Assembly: GCF_000335475.2 (NCBI RefSeq)
Contig: NZ_ANAH02000066.1
Coordinates: 186,001-250,000 of the forward strand
Length of the DNA stretch: 64,000 bases
Direction: 5' to 3'
DNA from: Cystobacter fuscus DSM 2262
GTDB taxonomy: Bacteria > Myxococcota > Myxococcia > Myxococcales > Myxococcaceae
The notes under the pieces were generated by a model that made no database searches, was not told where the DNA came from, and saw nothing but the letters and a program-made list of their open reading frames with translations. Positions 1 to 7,073 of the stretch are shown here, piece by piece (position 1 is the first letter of the stretch; each line of letters begins with the position of its first letter). The position numbers and the translations under genes were made by a program.

Positions 1-383
1 TACGCCACGAGGCCGGGGTTGCCCTTCGGGCAGCGCTCACCGCCCTGCTTGCTCAGACGGTGGAGGATTTCCCCCACGGCCTCCGGGCTGTGGATGCCGC
101 CCTTCATCCAGGGCGCCATCGCCTTCACATGGAACTCGGTCAGCTTCTGGCGGAGGCACTCTTCGGACTCGGGCGTCATCGTGCCCTTGCCGTACTTCTT
201 CCAGATGGCGTGGATGTGGTTGGTGATCCTGTCGTAGAGATTGTGCCACATCCGGCTCCCGTCCCCCTTGTTGATGAAGTCCCGCGTCAACTTCTCCGCG
301 GGCAGGTCCGCCGCGTACATGACGGTGGGGCCGGAGAGGACGAGGAACGCCGCGGCGCTGAGCCACTTCATGGACTGCCTCAT
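1..383 (-). CDS. Secreted hypothetical protein, C-terminus cut by window edge
   Basis: The protein opens with a probable Sec signal peptide (MRQSMKWLSAAAFLVLSG, likely cleavage near the AADLPAE stretch) and continues with a charged, mostly helical sequence rich in Lys, Trp and Met. Only about 127 residues lie inside the window. The start at 383 is chosen because an AGGAGG ribosome site sits a few bases upstream. No catalytic motif or heme-binding CxxCH is visible, so no function is assigned. It lies at the edge of the integrase-bearing region with other minus-strand hypotheticals. Confidence 0.6.
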   Translation of the reverse strand, partial: MRQSMKWLSAAAFLVLSGPTVMYAADLPAEKLTRDFINKGDGSRMWHNLYDRITNHIHAIWKKYGKGTMTPESEECLRQKLTEFHVKAMAPWMKGGIHSPEAVGEILHRLSKQGGERCPKGNPGLVA

Positions 384-450
384 GAGACTGCCTCCTGAGT
401 TGCCCGGCGCGCTTCATGCGGCCTGGGCAACGACTCAGAAGGGGCGTGCC

Positions 451-933
451 TCACGTCCGGCGGACGCTCCCGCTGCCACCGCAGCCCGCGCACAGGGGCC
501 GCTCCAGGCCGGAGCCCTCGGGAGGACGTGGCCCCCAGCCGGAACCTCGGCAGGCCTCACAGACGACGTAGGGCGAGGCGGCGAAGTGCCGCGCCAGAAA
601 GAGGGAGAACTCCAGGGCCTCGCGCAGGACAGCCTCGTCTACGGCGAGCGCGCGCCAGGCGCGGCGGGAGCCCGAGGCCGCCGAGGAGCGGAGAATCCAC
701 TCCTCGTAGGGGAACCGGAGCCCACCAGGCGCCACCGCCGCCAAGGCCGCCTCGTCCTCCATGAGCCTCGCGTGCACCTGGGCGCACGTCTCCTCGATGG
801 CGCCCACCCGCGCCCGGTACCGCTCGGCCTCGGAGGGGCTGACGGACTCAAGCGCCTGCAGCAGCTCGGCGAGCGTGGGCACGGGGAGAGGGGAGGAGGA
901 GGGCAGGGGACAGGGCATGGGGCGGATCTCCAC
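451..933 (-). CDS. Hypothetical protein with a DnaJ-like zinc-finger pair
   Basis: This 160-aa protein has an alpha-helical body (residues about 18-125) and a C-terminal cysteine cluster made of CEACRGSG and CAGCGGSG. These two CxxCxGxG repeats are the half-motifs of the DnaJ-type cysteine-rich zinc-binding fold, here without a J domain. Two repeats are enough for one zinc site. The N-terminus is proline-rich and its start is uncertain; the alternative Met is residue 6. It lies among minus-strand hypotheticals near an integrase, so it may be element cargo. Function unknown. Confidence 0.55.
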   Translation of the reverse strand: MEIRPMPCPLPSSSPLPVPTLAELLQALESVSPSEAERYRARVGAIEETCAQVHARLMEDEAALAAVAPGGLRFPYEEWILRSSAASGSRRAWRALAVDEAVLREALEFSLFLARHFAASPYVVCEACRGSGWGPRPPEGSGLERPLCAGCGGSGSVRRT

Positions 934-1021
934 GTGGAGGTGGGTGGGCGAAAAGACACGGGCCCCGTACGGAGGGGGGAAGTCCGCCCGGGGCCCGCGG
1001 AGGCCGGAACCGCTCGGGGCC

Positions 1022-1222
1022 TCAGTCGTGGGTGAGTCCGGTGCAGGGGTTGAGGCGGCGCCCGTGCACGGGGCACTTCCACCCCCGTGCCTCGCAGGTG
1101 CAGCGCTCCTCCACGGCCTTCTCGCAGCAGCGCGGAGGCAGGCCGGTGGGCACCTTCGGCTCCTCCTCGGACTCGGGCAGCCCCATGAGGCGACGGTGAC
1201 GGGCGGTGAAGAAGTGCTTCAT
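1022..1222 (-). CDS. Small cysteine-rich hypothetical protein
   Basis: A 66-residue basic protein with seven cysteines (CC, CTC, C-P-VHG and CTG) and several histidines suggests a small metal-binding fold. It matches no family I recognise. It lies 88 bp upstream of the minus-strand zinc-finger gene ending at 451 and could be co-transcribed with it. No strong ribosome site is visible before the ATG, so the call rests mainly on composition and position. Confidence 0.4.
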   Translation of the reverse strand: MKHFFTARHRRLMGLPESEEEPKVPTGLPPRCCEKAVEERCTCEARGWKCPVHGRRLNPCTGLTHD

Positions 1223-1308
1223 GCCCGCGGAGAAGGGGCGCGTGAATATGCCGAGCTGGACAGCGTCGGTGCGGGCCGTGGTACACCCCGGCGCGGGAGG
1301 GCCGCGCC

Positions 1309-2112
1309 ATGTCCAACAACACCCCTCGAGGGAACCGGCTTGGGCCGTTCCAACTCGAGCGGAGATACCGGAACACCGGAGACGACCTGGGTCGCATCTA
1401 TCGGGCGCACAACGTCGAGACAGGCGCAGCGGCGCTGCTGTTGCAGCACACCGAGCGTCAGGCCTTCGACGTGCCGGTGGCCGAGTGGACGATCCGCCTG
1501 TGCTCCTCAGTGTCCCCCGCGTACCTCGCGCTCGAGGTGGAGTCTGCGCCCGAGGAGACCGACGCCGGGGATGCTGCGGAGGAGCTGGACTTCATGCTCT
1601 ACGACTTGCACGAGGCCGTCACACGGACCCTCAAGACTCCGGAGACGCTCAGGCACCTGCGCTCCCGCCGCCCGTCGGCCCCCAGCGTCGTGACGCCAGC
1701 GATCCCGGCTTGGCACCGCCCAGCACTCGGGGCCGCGCTCGTCGCCTGCGTGGCGCTCCTGATGCTCCACGCGGGCAACGCTACCCCGGTGGAGGACTGG
1801 CTCTCACACCCCGAGTTGGCTACTGCCCGGAGCGACGCGAGCTGGGACGACGGCGGGGATCTGACGGGATTGCTGCTCACCGACACCGTCGACTTCGGCC
1901 CGCCCGTGCTCGCCCGGCCCATGCCGAAGAAGCCCTTCGACGTCCAGAAGAAGGCGCCGTGTGACAAGACGCTGGAGGAGGAACACTTCGGGGGCTGCTG
2001 GGTGCCGCACAAGACTCGCGCTCCCTGTCCCGACAAACTCTATGAACTGGACGGCACGTGCTACCTGCCGGCCGCTAAGCCGCAGCAGAAGCCAACGTCG
2101 ATCTTTCGATAG
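1309..2112 (+). CDS. Kinase N-lobe-like membrane protein (degenerate)
   Basis: The 267-aa product starts with a stretch resembling the glycine-loop region of bacterial Ser/Thr kinases (LGPFQLERRY...GRIYRAHN, residues 10-38), but there is no catalytic HRD or DFG segment, so it cannot be an active kinase. A membrane helix (ALGAALVACVALLMLHAG, about residues 143-161) is followed by a Cys-rich tail with HFGGCWVP, APCP and LDGTCYLP. I have seen such truncated kinase-like proteins near integrases in myxobacteria; that link is from general knowledge. It is followed by an intrinsic terminator near 2298. Confidence 0.65.
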   Translation: MSNNTPRGNRLGPFQLERRYRNTGDDLGRIYRAHNVETGAAALLLQHTERQAFDVPVAEWTIRLCSSVSPAYLALEVESAPEETDAGDAAEELDFMLYDLHEAVTRTLKTPETLRHLRSRRPSAPSVVTPAIPAWHRPALGAALVACVALLMLHAGNATPVEDWLSHPELATARSDASWDDGGDLTGLLLTDTVDFGPPVLARPMPKKPFDVQKKAPCDKTLEEEHFGGCWVPHKTRAPCPDKLYELDGTCYLPAAKPQQKPTSIFR

Positions 2113-2650
2113 GGACTTGCGCTTCACGGGCCGTGGTAGTATCGATTTGACGTTGCTGTAGTTACTCCGTGTGTCCTCGCTGTTAGGGCGGCGAGTCCAC
2201 ACCACATCTCAAGACATAGGGGTCGGTGCGCGCTCTCGCGCGTGCCCGGCCCTTCTCTAGACTGCCCCTATGGACTGCCCTGGGGGTGTGTCGGCAGCGC
2301 CCCGCACGTGCCCTAACACGTTCGGGGCGTCTGTTTTTGGGGTGTGCGGTGGAGCATCTCCAGCGTCCTCTCTCCCTGCTGAACCCGGCCGCTCGCGCCT
2401 CGCGCGTTGGAGCGCCAACCCCATCACCTTCCATGCCCGCCTGTCCGGCTCGCACTGAGCGCGCGGGGGCGGACGCACATCCACGTTCTCGGACGCATGG
2501 GCGGCGGTGTCTATCTTGGAGACGGTGGCACGAAGGTTGTTAGCAGCGCGGCGGAAGCGAGCGGGGGGAGGGGAGGGATGGGGGAGTTGTCAAACAGTCA
2601 GAGAGAGCGGCACGCGCACGGAGGCGTCTCCGCGCGCACCGGGAGCGAGC
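2113..2650 (+). other. Intergenic region, 538 bp
   Basis: No convincing gene is seen. The first part contains a locally AT-richer stretch with a TTGACG hexamer at 2147-2152 but no good -10 box at the right distance. A strong terminator lies at 2298-2338. The rest is GC-rich, with open frames on both strands that have no ribosome site or recognisable product. It probably carries the control region of the excisionase/integrase genes. Confidence 0.5.
2298..2338 (+). terminator. Strong intrinsic terminator
   Basis: Left arm 2298-2310 and right arm 2317-2329 form a 13-bp stem with one mismatch and a 6-base loop (CCCTAA). The stem is followed by TCTGTTTTT. This is a textbook rho-independent terminator for plus-strand transcripts, placed about 190 bp after the kinase-like gene. 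It insulates the excisionase/integrase genes from upstream transcription. Confidence 0.8.
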
Positions 2651-2896
2651 GTGAAAGTGGATGAGTGCAATCAGCAGGAGCGCCGGCCAGGACTGGTGGC
2701 GGTGCCCGAAGGTGGCCTGTGGGACTGCGAGCGGGTGGCTGCCTTCCTCGGGGTAAGCAAGTCGTGGGTGTGGAAGCAGGTGCGAGAGAATCTCGGACTG
2801 CCCTACGTGACGCTCGGGGCACGCAACTACCGCTTCGACCCCGCGAAGGTGCGCGCGTGGGTGCAGGCTCAGTCGAAGTCGGGACAGGCAGGGTGA
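2651..2896 (+). CDS. Excisionase-like HTH DNA-binding protein
   Basis: An 81-aa protein with a single MerR/HTH_17-type winged helix: LWDCERVAAFLGVSKSWVWK, then YRFDPAKVRAWV. This is the usual pattern of excisionases and small element regulators: a helix-turn-helix that reads a target, then a wing and a final helix. The frame is open further upstream, but the GTG at 2651 is preferred because the upstream part is low complexity. It ends 4 bp before the integrase GTG, so the two are almost certainly co-transcribed, which supports a role as recombination directionality factor. Confidence 0.7.
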   Translation: MKVDECNQQERRPGLVAVPEGGLWDCERVAAFLGVSKSWVWKQVRENLGLPYVTLGARNYRFDPAKVRAWVQAQSKSGQAG

Positions 2897-2900
2897 GGGC

Positions 2901-4127
2901 GTGACGAGCGCGTACTTCCGGCCCAACGCGAAGGGGAAGGCGGTGCTCGCGGCGGGCAAGCGCCTGCAGCGCCGTGCGCCTGACTTCGGCACCTGGTGGA
3001 TCCGTTATCGGGACGCCGCGGGCCGGACCGCGCGCGAGCGCACGGCGGCGAGGATGGAGGCGGAGGCCGAGCGCATCGCCCAGGAGAAGGCGATGCAGGC
3101 GGAGCGGGTGGCGGCTGGCCTTGCCGCACCGGCCCCAGTGCCCATGACGTGCGACGAACTCTTCACGAAGTACGTGGCCAGCACGCAGCACCAGCCCTCG
3201 CAGGAGCCCAAGCGCTCTGTCATCAGGAAGTGGTTCGCGCCCCACTTCAAGAAGAAGCCCGTGGCGGCCGTCACCCCGGCCGACTGTGACGGCCTGCTCC
3301 AGCAGGCGCGAGCACAGGGCATGGCGGACACCACCGTGCGCAATCTGCACTCGCTCGGGCGCATCGTGTTCAAGTACGCCATGCGGCTCGGGGCCCGGCG
3401 GGACAATCCCTGGGCGGAGGTGCCGCGTCCGAAGGTGGCGAAGAGGAAGCCTCGGTTCCTGTCGCGGGCGCAGGTGGCGGCGCTCCTGAGCGGCGCTGGA
3501 CACCACCGGCTGTTGCTACTCGTCGCCGTGCTCTCGGGGTTGCGGCGCGGAGAGATCGCCGGGCTGCGGTGGGCGGACATTCACTGGGAGGAGGGCCCAT
3601 ACGGCATCATCCACGTGCGGCACAGCTGGGGGCGCGACACCACGAAGGGCGGCGAGGAGCGCCTGGTGCCCGTCCACCCAGCGCTCCACCCGGAGTTGCT
3701 CGCCGCCTTCAAGGCCGCGCCTCGCAGCAAGCGCGGCGACCTCGTCGAGGAGCTCGTCTTCGCGTCGCCGGAGGGCGGCATGCGCGGCCGGGGGTGGGAC
3801 ACCGCGAAGCTCTTGGGCCGCGTCGCCCGCTGGGCCGGGCAGGAACTGCCCGAGGGCTTCACCTTCCACGACTTGAGGAAGACGTTCCTGACCCACCTGA
3901 TCATGGACTCGGGCGGCAACATCGGCGCCGGCCAACTCCTGGCCGGCCATTCCAGCCCGACCATCACCGCCAACTACTACTTCGGGAAGGATGTGGGCTT
4001 CCTGGTGGAGGCAGTTGGCGGGTTGAAGCTCGTGCCGTCCGTAGCTGGTGCCGACAAGCACACTGCGAGCACACGGCCTGTCAAAGCAGTCCCACCCGCC
4101 ACCAAGAGGCATAAAAATGTTCTGTAA
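2901..4127 (+). CDS. Tyrosine recombinase / phage-type integrase
   Basis: A 408-aa site-specific recombinase. The N-terminal arm (1-80) is basic and Ala-rich, a core-binding domain spans about 82-170, and the catalytic domain about 185-365. The active-site set is visible: Arg215 (GLRRGE), His323 and Arg326 (FHDLRKT), His350 (LAGHSS) and Tyr359 (NYY). It should cut and rejoin DNA at the element's attachment sites. It begins with GTG right after the excisionase-like gene and ends in a basic tail (KRHKNVL). All key residues are present, so it is predicted to be active. Confidence 0.9.
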   Translation: MTSAYFRPNAKGKAVLAAGKRLQRRAPDFGTWWIRYRDAAGRTARERTAARMEAEAERIAQEKAMQAERVAAGLAAPAPVPMTCDELFTKYVASTQHQPSQEPKRSVIRKWFAPHFKKKPVAAVTPADCDGLLQQARAQGMADTTVRNLHSLGRIVFKYAMRLGARRDNPWAEVPRPKVAKRKPRFLSRAQVAALLSGAGHHRLLLLVAVLSGLRRGEIAGLRWADIHWEEGPYGIIHVRHSWGRDTTKGGEERLVPVHPALHPELLAAFKAAPRSKRGDLVEELVFASPEGGMRGRGWDTAKLLGRVARWAGQELPEGFTFHDLRKTFLTHLIMDSGGNIGAGQLLAGHSSPTITANYYFGKDVGFLVEAVGGLKLVPSVAGADKHTASTRPVKAVPPATKRHKNVL

Positions 4128-4139
4128 TTCTGAAGGCTT

Positions 4140-4168
4140 GGGGAGCCCGGCGCGCTGCGCGTCTCCCC
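4140..4168 (+). terminator. Hairpin downstream of the integrase
   Basis: GGGGAG (4140-4145) pairs with CTCCCC (4163-4168), with an additional inner CGCG/CGCG pairing. It is 12 bp after the integrase stop. No T-run follows, so it is a probable terminator hairpin or recombinase-related structure rather than a classic intrinsic terminator. A second small inverted repeat, GTTCT/AGAAC, lies at 4175-4193. Confidence 0.4.
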
Positions 4169-4291
4169 GGGGCTGTTCTAGAAGAAAAAGAACATGCCGT
4201 GAAGGTGTGGGGCCCGTGGGCGGGATGCAGGCTCCGCGAAAGCCTGGATCGCGTGAAGTGTACGGCGAGCGACAGGTGGGGGCGGGGAGTC

Positions 4292-5665
4292 CTACTCCAG
4301 CACGAGGCCCGCCGGCAGCCCGTGGGGATTGAGCAGACCGGAGGGATCCCGGGACGCGCGCCATGTCCGCAGGAGGGAGAGGTCTTCCGCGTAGAGCCCC
4401 CGGAGGGTGGCCACGTCGAGGACGCTCCCCCCGCGCAGGGAGGGACGACCACCGGCGCGCACGCACCACTCGAGGCAGGCCTGGTGGAGCGCCTCGGCCG
4501 CCTGGAGCCCGGGCCCGTCCCCCACGTCCACGCCGTGGTAGAGGCCCAGGGCATACAGGTGTTCCGCGCGTTGGGAGGGCGGCCTGATGTCGAAGGGCCC
4601 GCGCGTGCGGCCTGGAGGGTTGGCCAGCCCTAGCAGGCAAACGCTCTCCATCCCGGACATCCACCCGGGCCGCCCCTCGAGGAAGCGCGCGAAGCCACGC
4701 AGCCCCTCCAGATCCAGGCAGTAGTCGCACCACACCCGGCGGCGCCAGGGGTGGCGCTGGCGCGTGTCGTCCTCGTCGCTCCAGGTGAGGAGTTGAGGGG
4801 GGGCGTCGATCTCCGCCCGCTCCCGCGTCATGTGCGCCAGGGGCTCGGGCAGCGGGGCCCGCGTGGCGCTGGCCTCGTCGGAGAAGTCCCGTCCGAAGAC
4901 GGACCAGAAACGGCCCTCCTTCCAGAGGCCGAGGAAGTGCTCGGGGGTGGACTCCCGCCACGTCTCGGTCCACGCCACGGCCTCCACCAGGTCGCTCAGG
5001 CCGCCGTGGGGGTTGAGCTGCAAGCGGGTCAGCGGCCGCGAGGGCAGGGTGTCGAGCACCACGCGCTCGATGACACCCACCTGGCCGAAGCCCGCCAGCG
5101 CGAGGCGGAAGAGGTCCGGGTCCTCCCCGGGGCCACACCAGAGGGCGGTGCCATCCGCGAGGACGAGCCGCAGCCGCTCGACGTGGTCCACCTGCGCGCC
5201 CTGGTGGAGCGAACGCGAGCCGAAGCCGCCCTCGGACAACGTTCCGCCCACGGTGGTGCCGGACGCGGACGTGAGCACGGGCAGCGTCCTGCCCGCGGCG
5301 TTGAGCGCCTCCTCCACCTGGGCCCATCGCGTGCGGGCGGAGACCTCCACGCGGCCCCCGTCGAGCAGGCGCACCTCGCCTCCCTCCGCGCGGTTGTCGA
5401 GGATGATGCCTCCCTCGTCCAGGGTCTGGCCGCGGGTGCTGTGGCCGGAGCCGCGCACGGTGACGCGAACCCCATGGGCGCGGGCCACCCGCAGGGTGTG
5501 CACCACGTCCGCCTCGCACCGTGCCCGTACCACCATCCGGGGCACCCGGCGCACGAGTCCCCCGAAGTCATGGGCATACAGCTCGAGTTCTTCCAGGGTG
5601 GTGCGCAGGGGGCCGCTGAGTCCACCGCGCAGATCATCCAACAGGGACAGGGCAGGGGGACTCAT
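4292..5665 (-). CDS. FAD-linked oxidase, cytokinin-dehydrogenase-like
   Basis: A 457-aa flavoprotein of the vanillyl-alcohol-oxidase/PCMH fold. The FAD-binding half (about 30-210) carries RGSGHSTRGQT, the GHS signature in which cytokinin dehydrogenases attach FAD to the His, then SGTTVGGTLSEGGFG and DHVERLRLVLADG. The C-terminal half resembles the cytokinin-binding substrate cap and ends with the usual LLNPHGL segment. There is no signal peptide, so it is cytoplasmic. Natural substrate unknown; amine or alcohol oxidation is likely. The start has no clear ribosome site. It stands alone, 55 bp downstream of the histidine kinase gene on the same strand. Confidence 0.75.
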   Translation of the reverse strand: MSPPALSLLDDLRGGLSGPLRTTLEELELYAHDFGGLVRRVPRMVVRARCEADVVHTLRVARAHGVRVTVRGSGHSTRGQTLDEGGIILDNRAEGGEVRLLDGGRVEVSARTRWAQVEEALNAAGRTLPVLTSASGTTVGGTLSEGGFGSRSLHQGAQVDHVERLRLVLADGTALWCGPGEDPDLFRLALAGFGQVGVIERVVLDTLPSRPLTRLQLNPHGGLSDLVEAVAWTETWRESTPEHFLGLWKEGRFWSVFGRDFSDEASATRAPLPEPLAHMTRERAEIDAPPQLLTWSDEDDTRQRHPWRRRVWCDYCLDLEGLRGFARFLEGRPGWMSGMESVCLLGLANPPGRTRGPFDIRPPSQRAEHLYALGLYHGVDVGDGPGLQAAEALHQACLEWCVRAGGRPSLRGGSVLDVATLRGLYAEDLSLLRTWRASRDPSGLLNPHGLPAGLVLE

Positions 5666-5720
5666 GGAGGTGGTGACAGTCTAACACGAGCCCCCTTGGG
5701 GGCCGGGCATGCCGAGCGGC

Positions 5721-7073
5721 TCAGGCGCTCGTGGAGGGGCGCAGGGGCAGCCGCAGCCGGGCACGGCACCCGCGCTCGTCGGTCCGGTTCTCCAGGGAGA
5801 GGCTGCCCCGGTGGGACTCGGCGATCTGCCGCCCCAGCACCAGTCCAATGCCCGAGCCCGCGGGCTTGGTGGTGAAGAAGGGCACGAAGAGGTTGGTGGT
5901 CGCCGACAGGCCCGGCCCCTGATCCTCCACCCACACCTCCACGTGCGAGGCCGTGAGGCTCCAGGACAGGACGACCCCGCCTCCCGTCTCCATCGCCGCG
6001 TCCACGGCGTTGCGCACCAGGTTGATGAGGAGCTGATCGAGCTGATCCCCGTCCCCCTGGAGACTGACGGCGGGCCCCTCGCGCACGCTCACGGGCAGCC
6101 GGGACTCCAGCTCCGCCACGCGACGCACCCAGGCGCCCACGTCCACGGTCACCATCCGGGGTGGGGGCAGCTTCGCCAGGCGCGCATAGGCGGACATGAA
6201 CCGGCCCAGCGCCTCGGAGCGGCGGTGGATGATGGACAGGCCCCGCGCCACGTCTTCCTCCCAGTCCTCCGGCGGTGGCGTCTGCTGGACCAGCTCCTGG
6301 AGGCTGCTCGCGATGGACTGGATGGGCGTGAGCGAGTTGTTGATTTCATGCCCGAGCACGCGCACCAGTCGCTGCCACGCCAGACGCTCCTCCTCGTGGA
6401 GGGTGCGCTGCAGATCCGTCAGGACGACGAGCTGGTGGGAGATGCCTCCCTGACGGAACTCGCGGCGGCGCAGCTCCCAGGGGACGCTCCTGCCGCCGAA
6501 CAGCCCCGTCAACGTGCGGGGCACCTCGCCCTCGAGACACCCGGCGAGGCCCAGCTCCGACGCCGTCTTGTCCACCAACCGCGCGGCGGGCTCCCCGAGC
6601 AACTGCCGGCCAGCGCGGTTGAGCCAGCGCAGGTGGCGCGTGGAGTCGAAGGCGAAGAGGGCCATGTCCATCTCGTCCATGACCTGGCGCAGCAGGGCAT
6701 CGGCCTCGAGCACGCCCAGCCGCTGTTCGCGCAGGGTGTCCGACAGGAAGTTGAACTCCAGGAGCAGGCCCGCGAGTGGATCATTCGTGAGGGTGCCCGC
6801 CGAGGGCAGCCGGCCGCGCACCGAATAGTCCCCCTCGCGCAGCGCCGCCAGCAGGTTGGACAGCGTGCGCAGGGGGCGGGCGATCCCCTCGCGCAGGGCG
6901 TGCACGAGCGCGATCCAACTGCCGAGCACGACGAGGATGAAGGCCCCCTTGAGCGTCGTATCCAGCTGCGCCCTCCACAGGAGCGCGAGCGCCACGATGA
7001 TGCCGGGCAGCCCGGAGGCGAGCGCGAGCAGGGTGACTCGCGTGGTGTACGAGAGTCTGGACCCTCCTCTCAT
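5721..7073 (-). CDS. Membrane sensor histidine kinase, NtrB/NtrY-like
   Basis: A 450-aa sensor. Two membrane helices (about 14-32 and 43-60) are followed by a HAMP-like linker and a PAS domain (about 125-225). The phosphoacceptor box is VLGHEINNSLTP with His242, a variant typical of kinases paired with NtrC regulators. The ATPase domain shows NLVRNAVDAA (N box), EDQGPGL (G1) and GSGIGLVLGRQI (G2). Its ATG overlaps the stop of the NtrC-type regulator gene by ATGA, so the two form a cognate pair at the end of the HlyD-ABC operon. There is almost no periplasmic loop, so it may sense a membrane or cytoplasmic signal. Confidence 0.88.
   Translation of the reverse strand: MRGGSRLSYTTRVTLLALASGLPGIIVALALLWRAQLDTTLKGAFILVVLGSWIALVHALREGIARPLRTLSNLLAALREGDYSVRGRLPSAGTLTNDPLAGLLLEFNFLSDTLREQRLGVLEADALLRQVMDEMDMALFAFDSTRHLRWLNRAGRQLLGEPAARLVDKTASELGLAGCLEGEVPRTLTGLFGGRSVPWELRRREFRQGGISHQLVVLTDLQRTLHEEERLAWQRLVRVLGHEINNSLTPIQSIASSLQELVQQTPPPEDWEEDVARGLSIIHRRSEALGRFMSAYARLAKLPPPRMVTVDVGAWVRRVAELESRLPVSVREGPAVSLQGDGDQLDQLLINLVRNAVDAAMETGGGVVLSWSLTASHVEVWVEDQGPGLSATTNLFVPFFTTKPAGSGIGLVLGRQIAESHRGSLSLENRTDERGCRARLRLPLRPSTSA

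Larger units (their letters stand above)
1..4170. mobile_element. Right end of a putative integrative element
   Basis: Small hypothetical genes, a kinase-like remnant, an excisionase-like gene and a tyrosine integrase lie together, and after the integrase the content changes to ordinary metabolic genes. This is the usual look of one end of a site-specifically integrated element. The left end is outside the window, so the paired attachment site cannot be seen, and no tRNA gene lies at the right border. The exact boundary is inferred to fall between the integrase stop (4127) and the FAD oxidase stop (4292). Confidence 0.45.

Noticed and set aside
2226-2543. Plus-strand open frame of about 105 codons before the excisionase-like gene
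   Set aside because: It runs through the intrinsic terminator at 2298-2338 and has random-frame composition.
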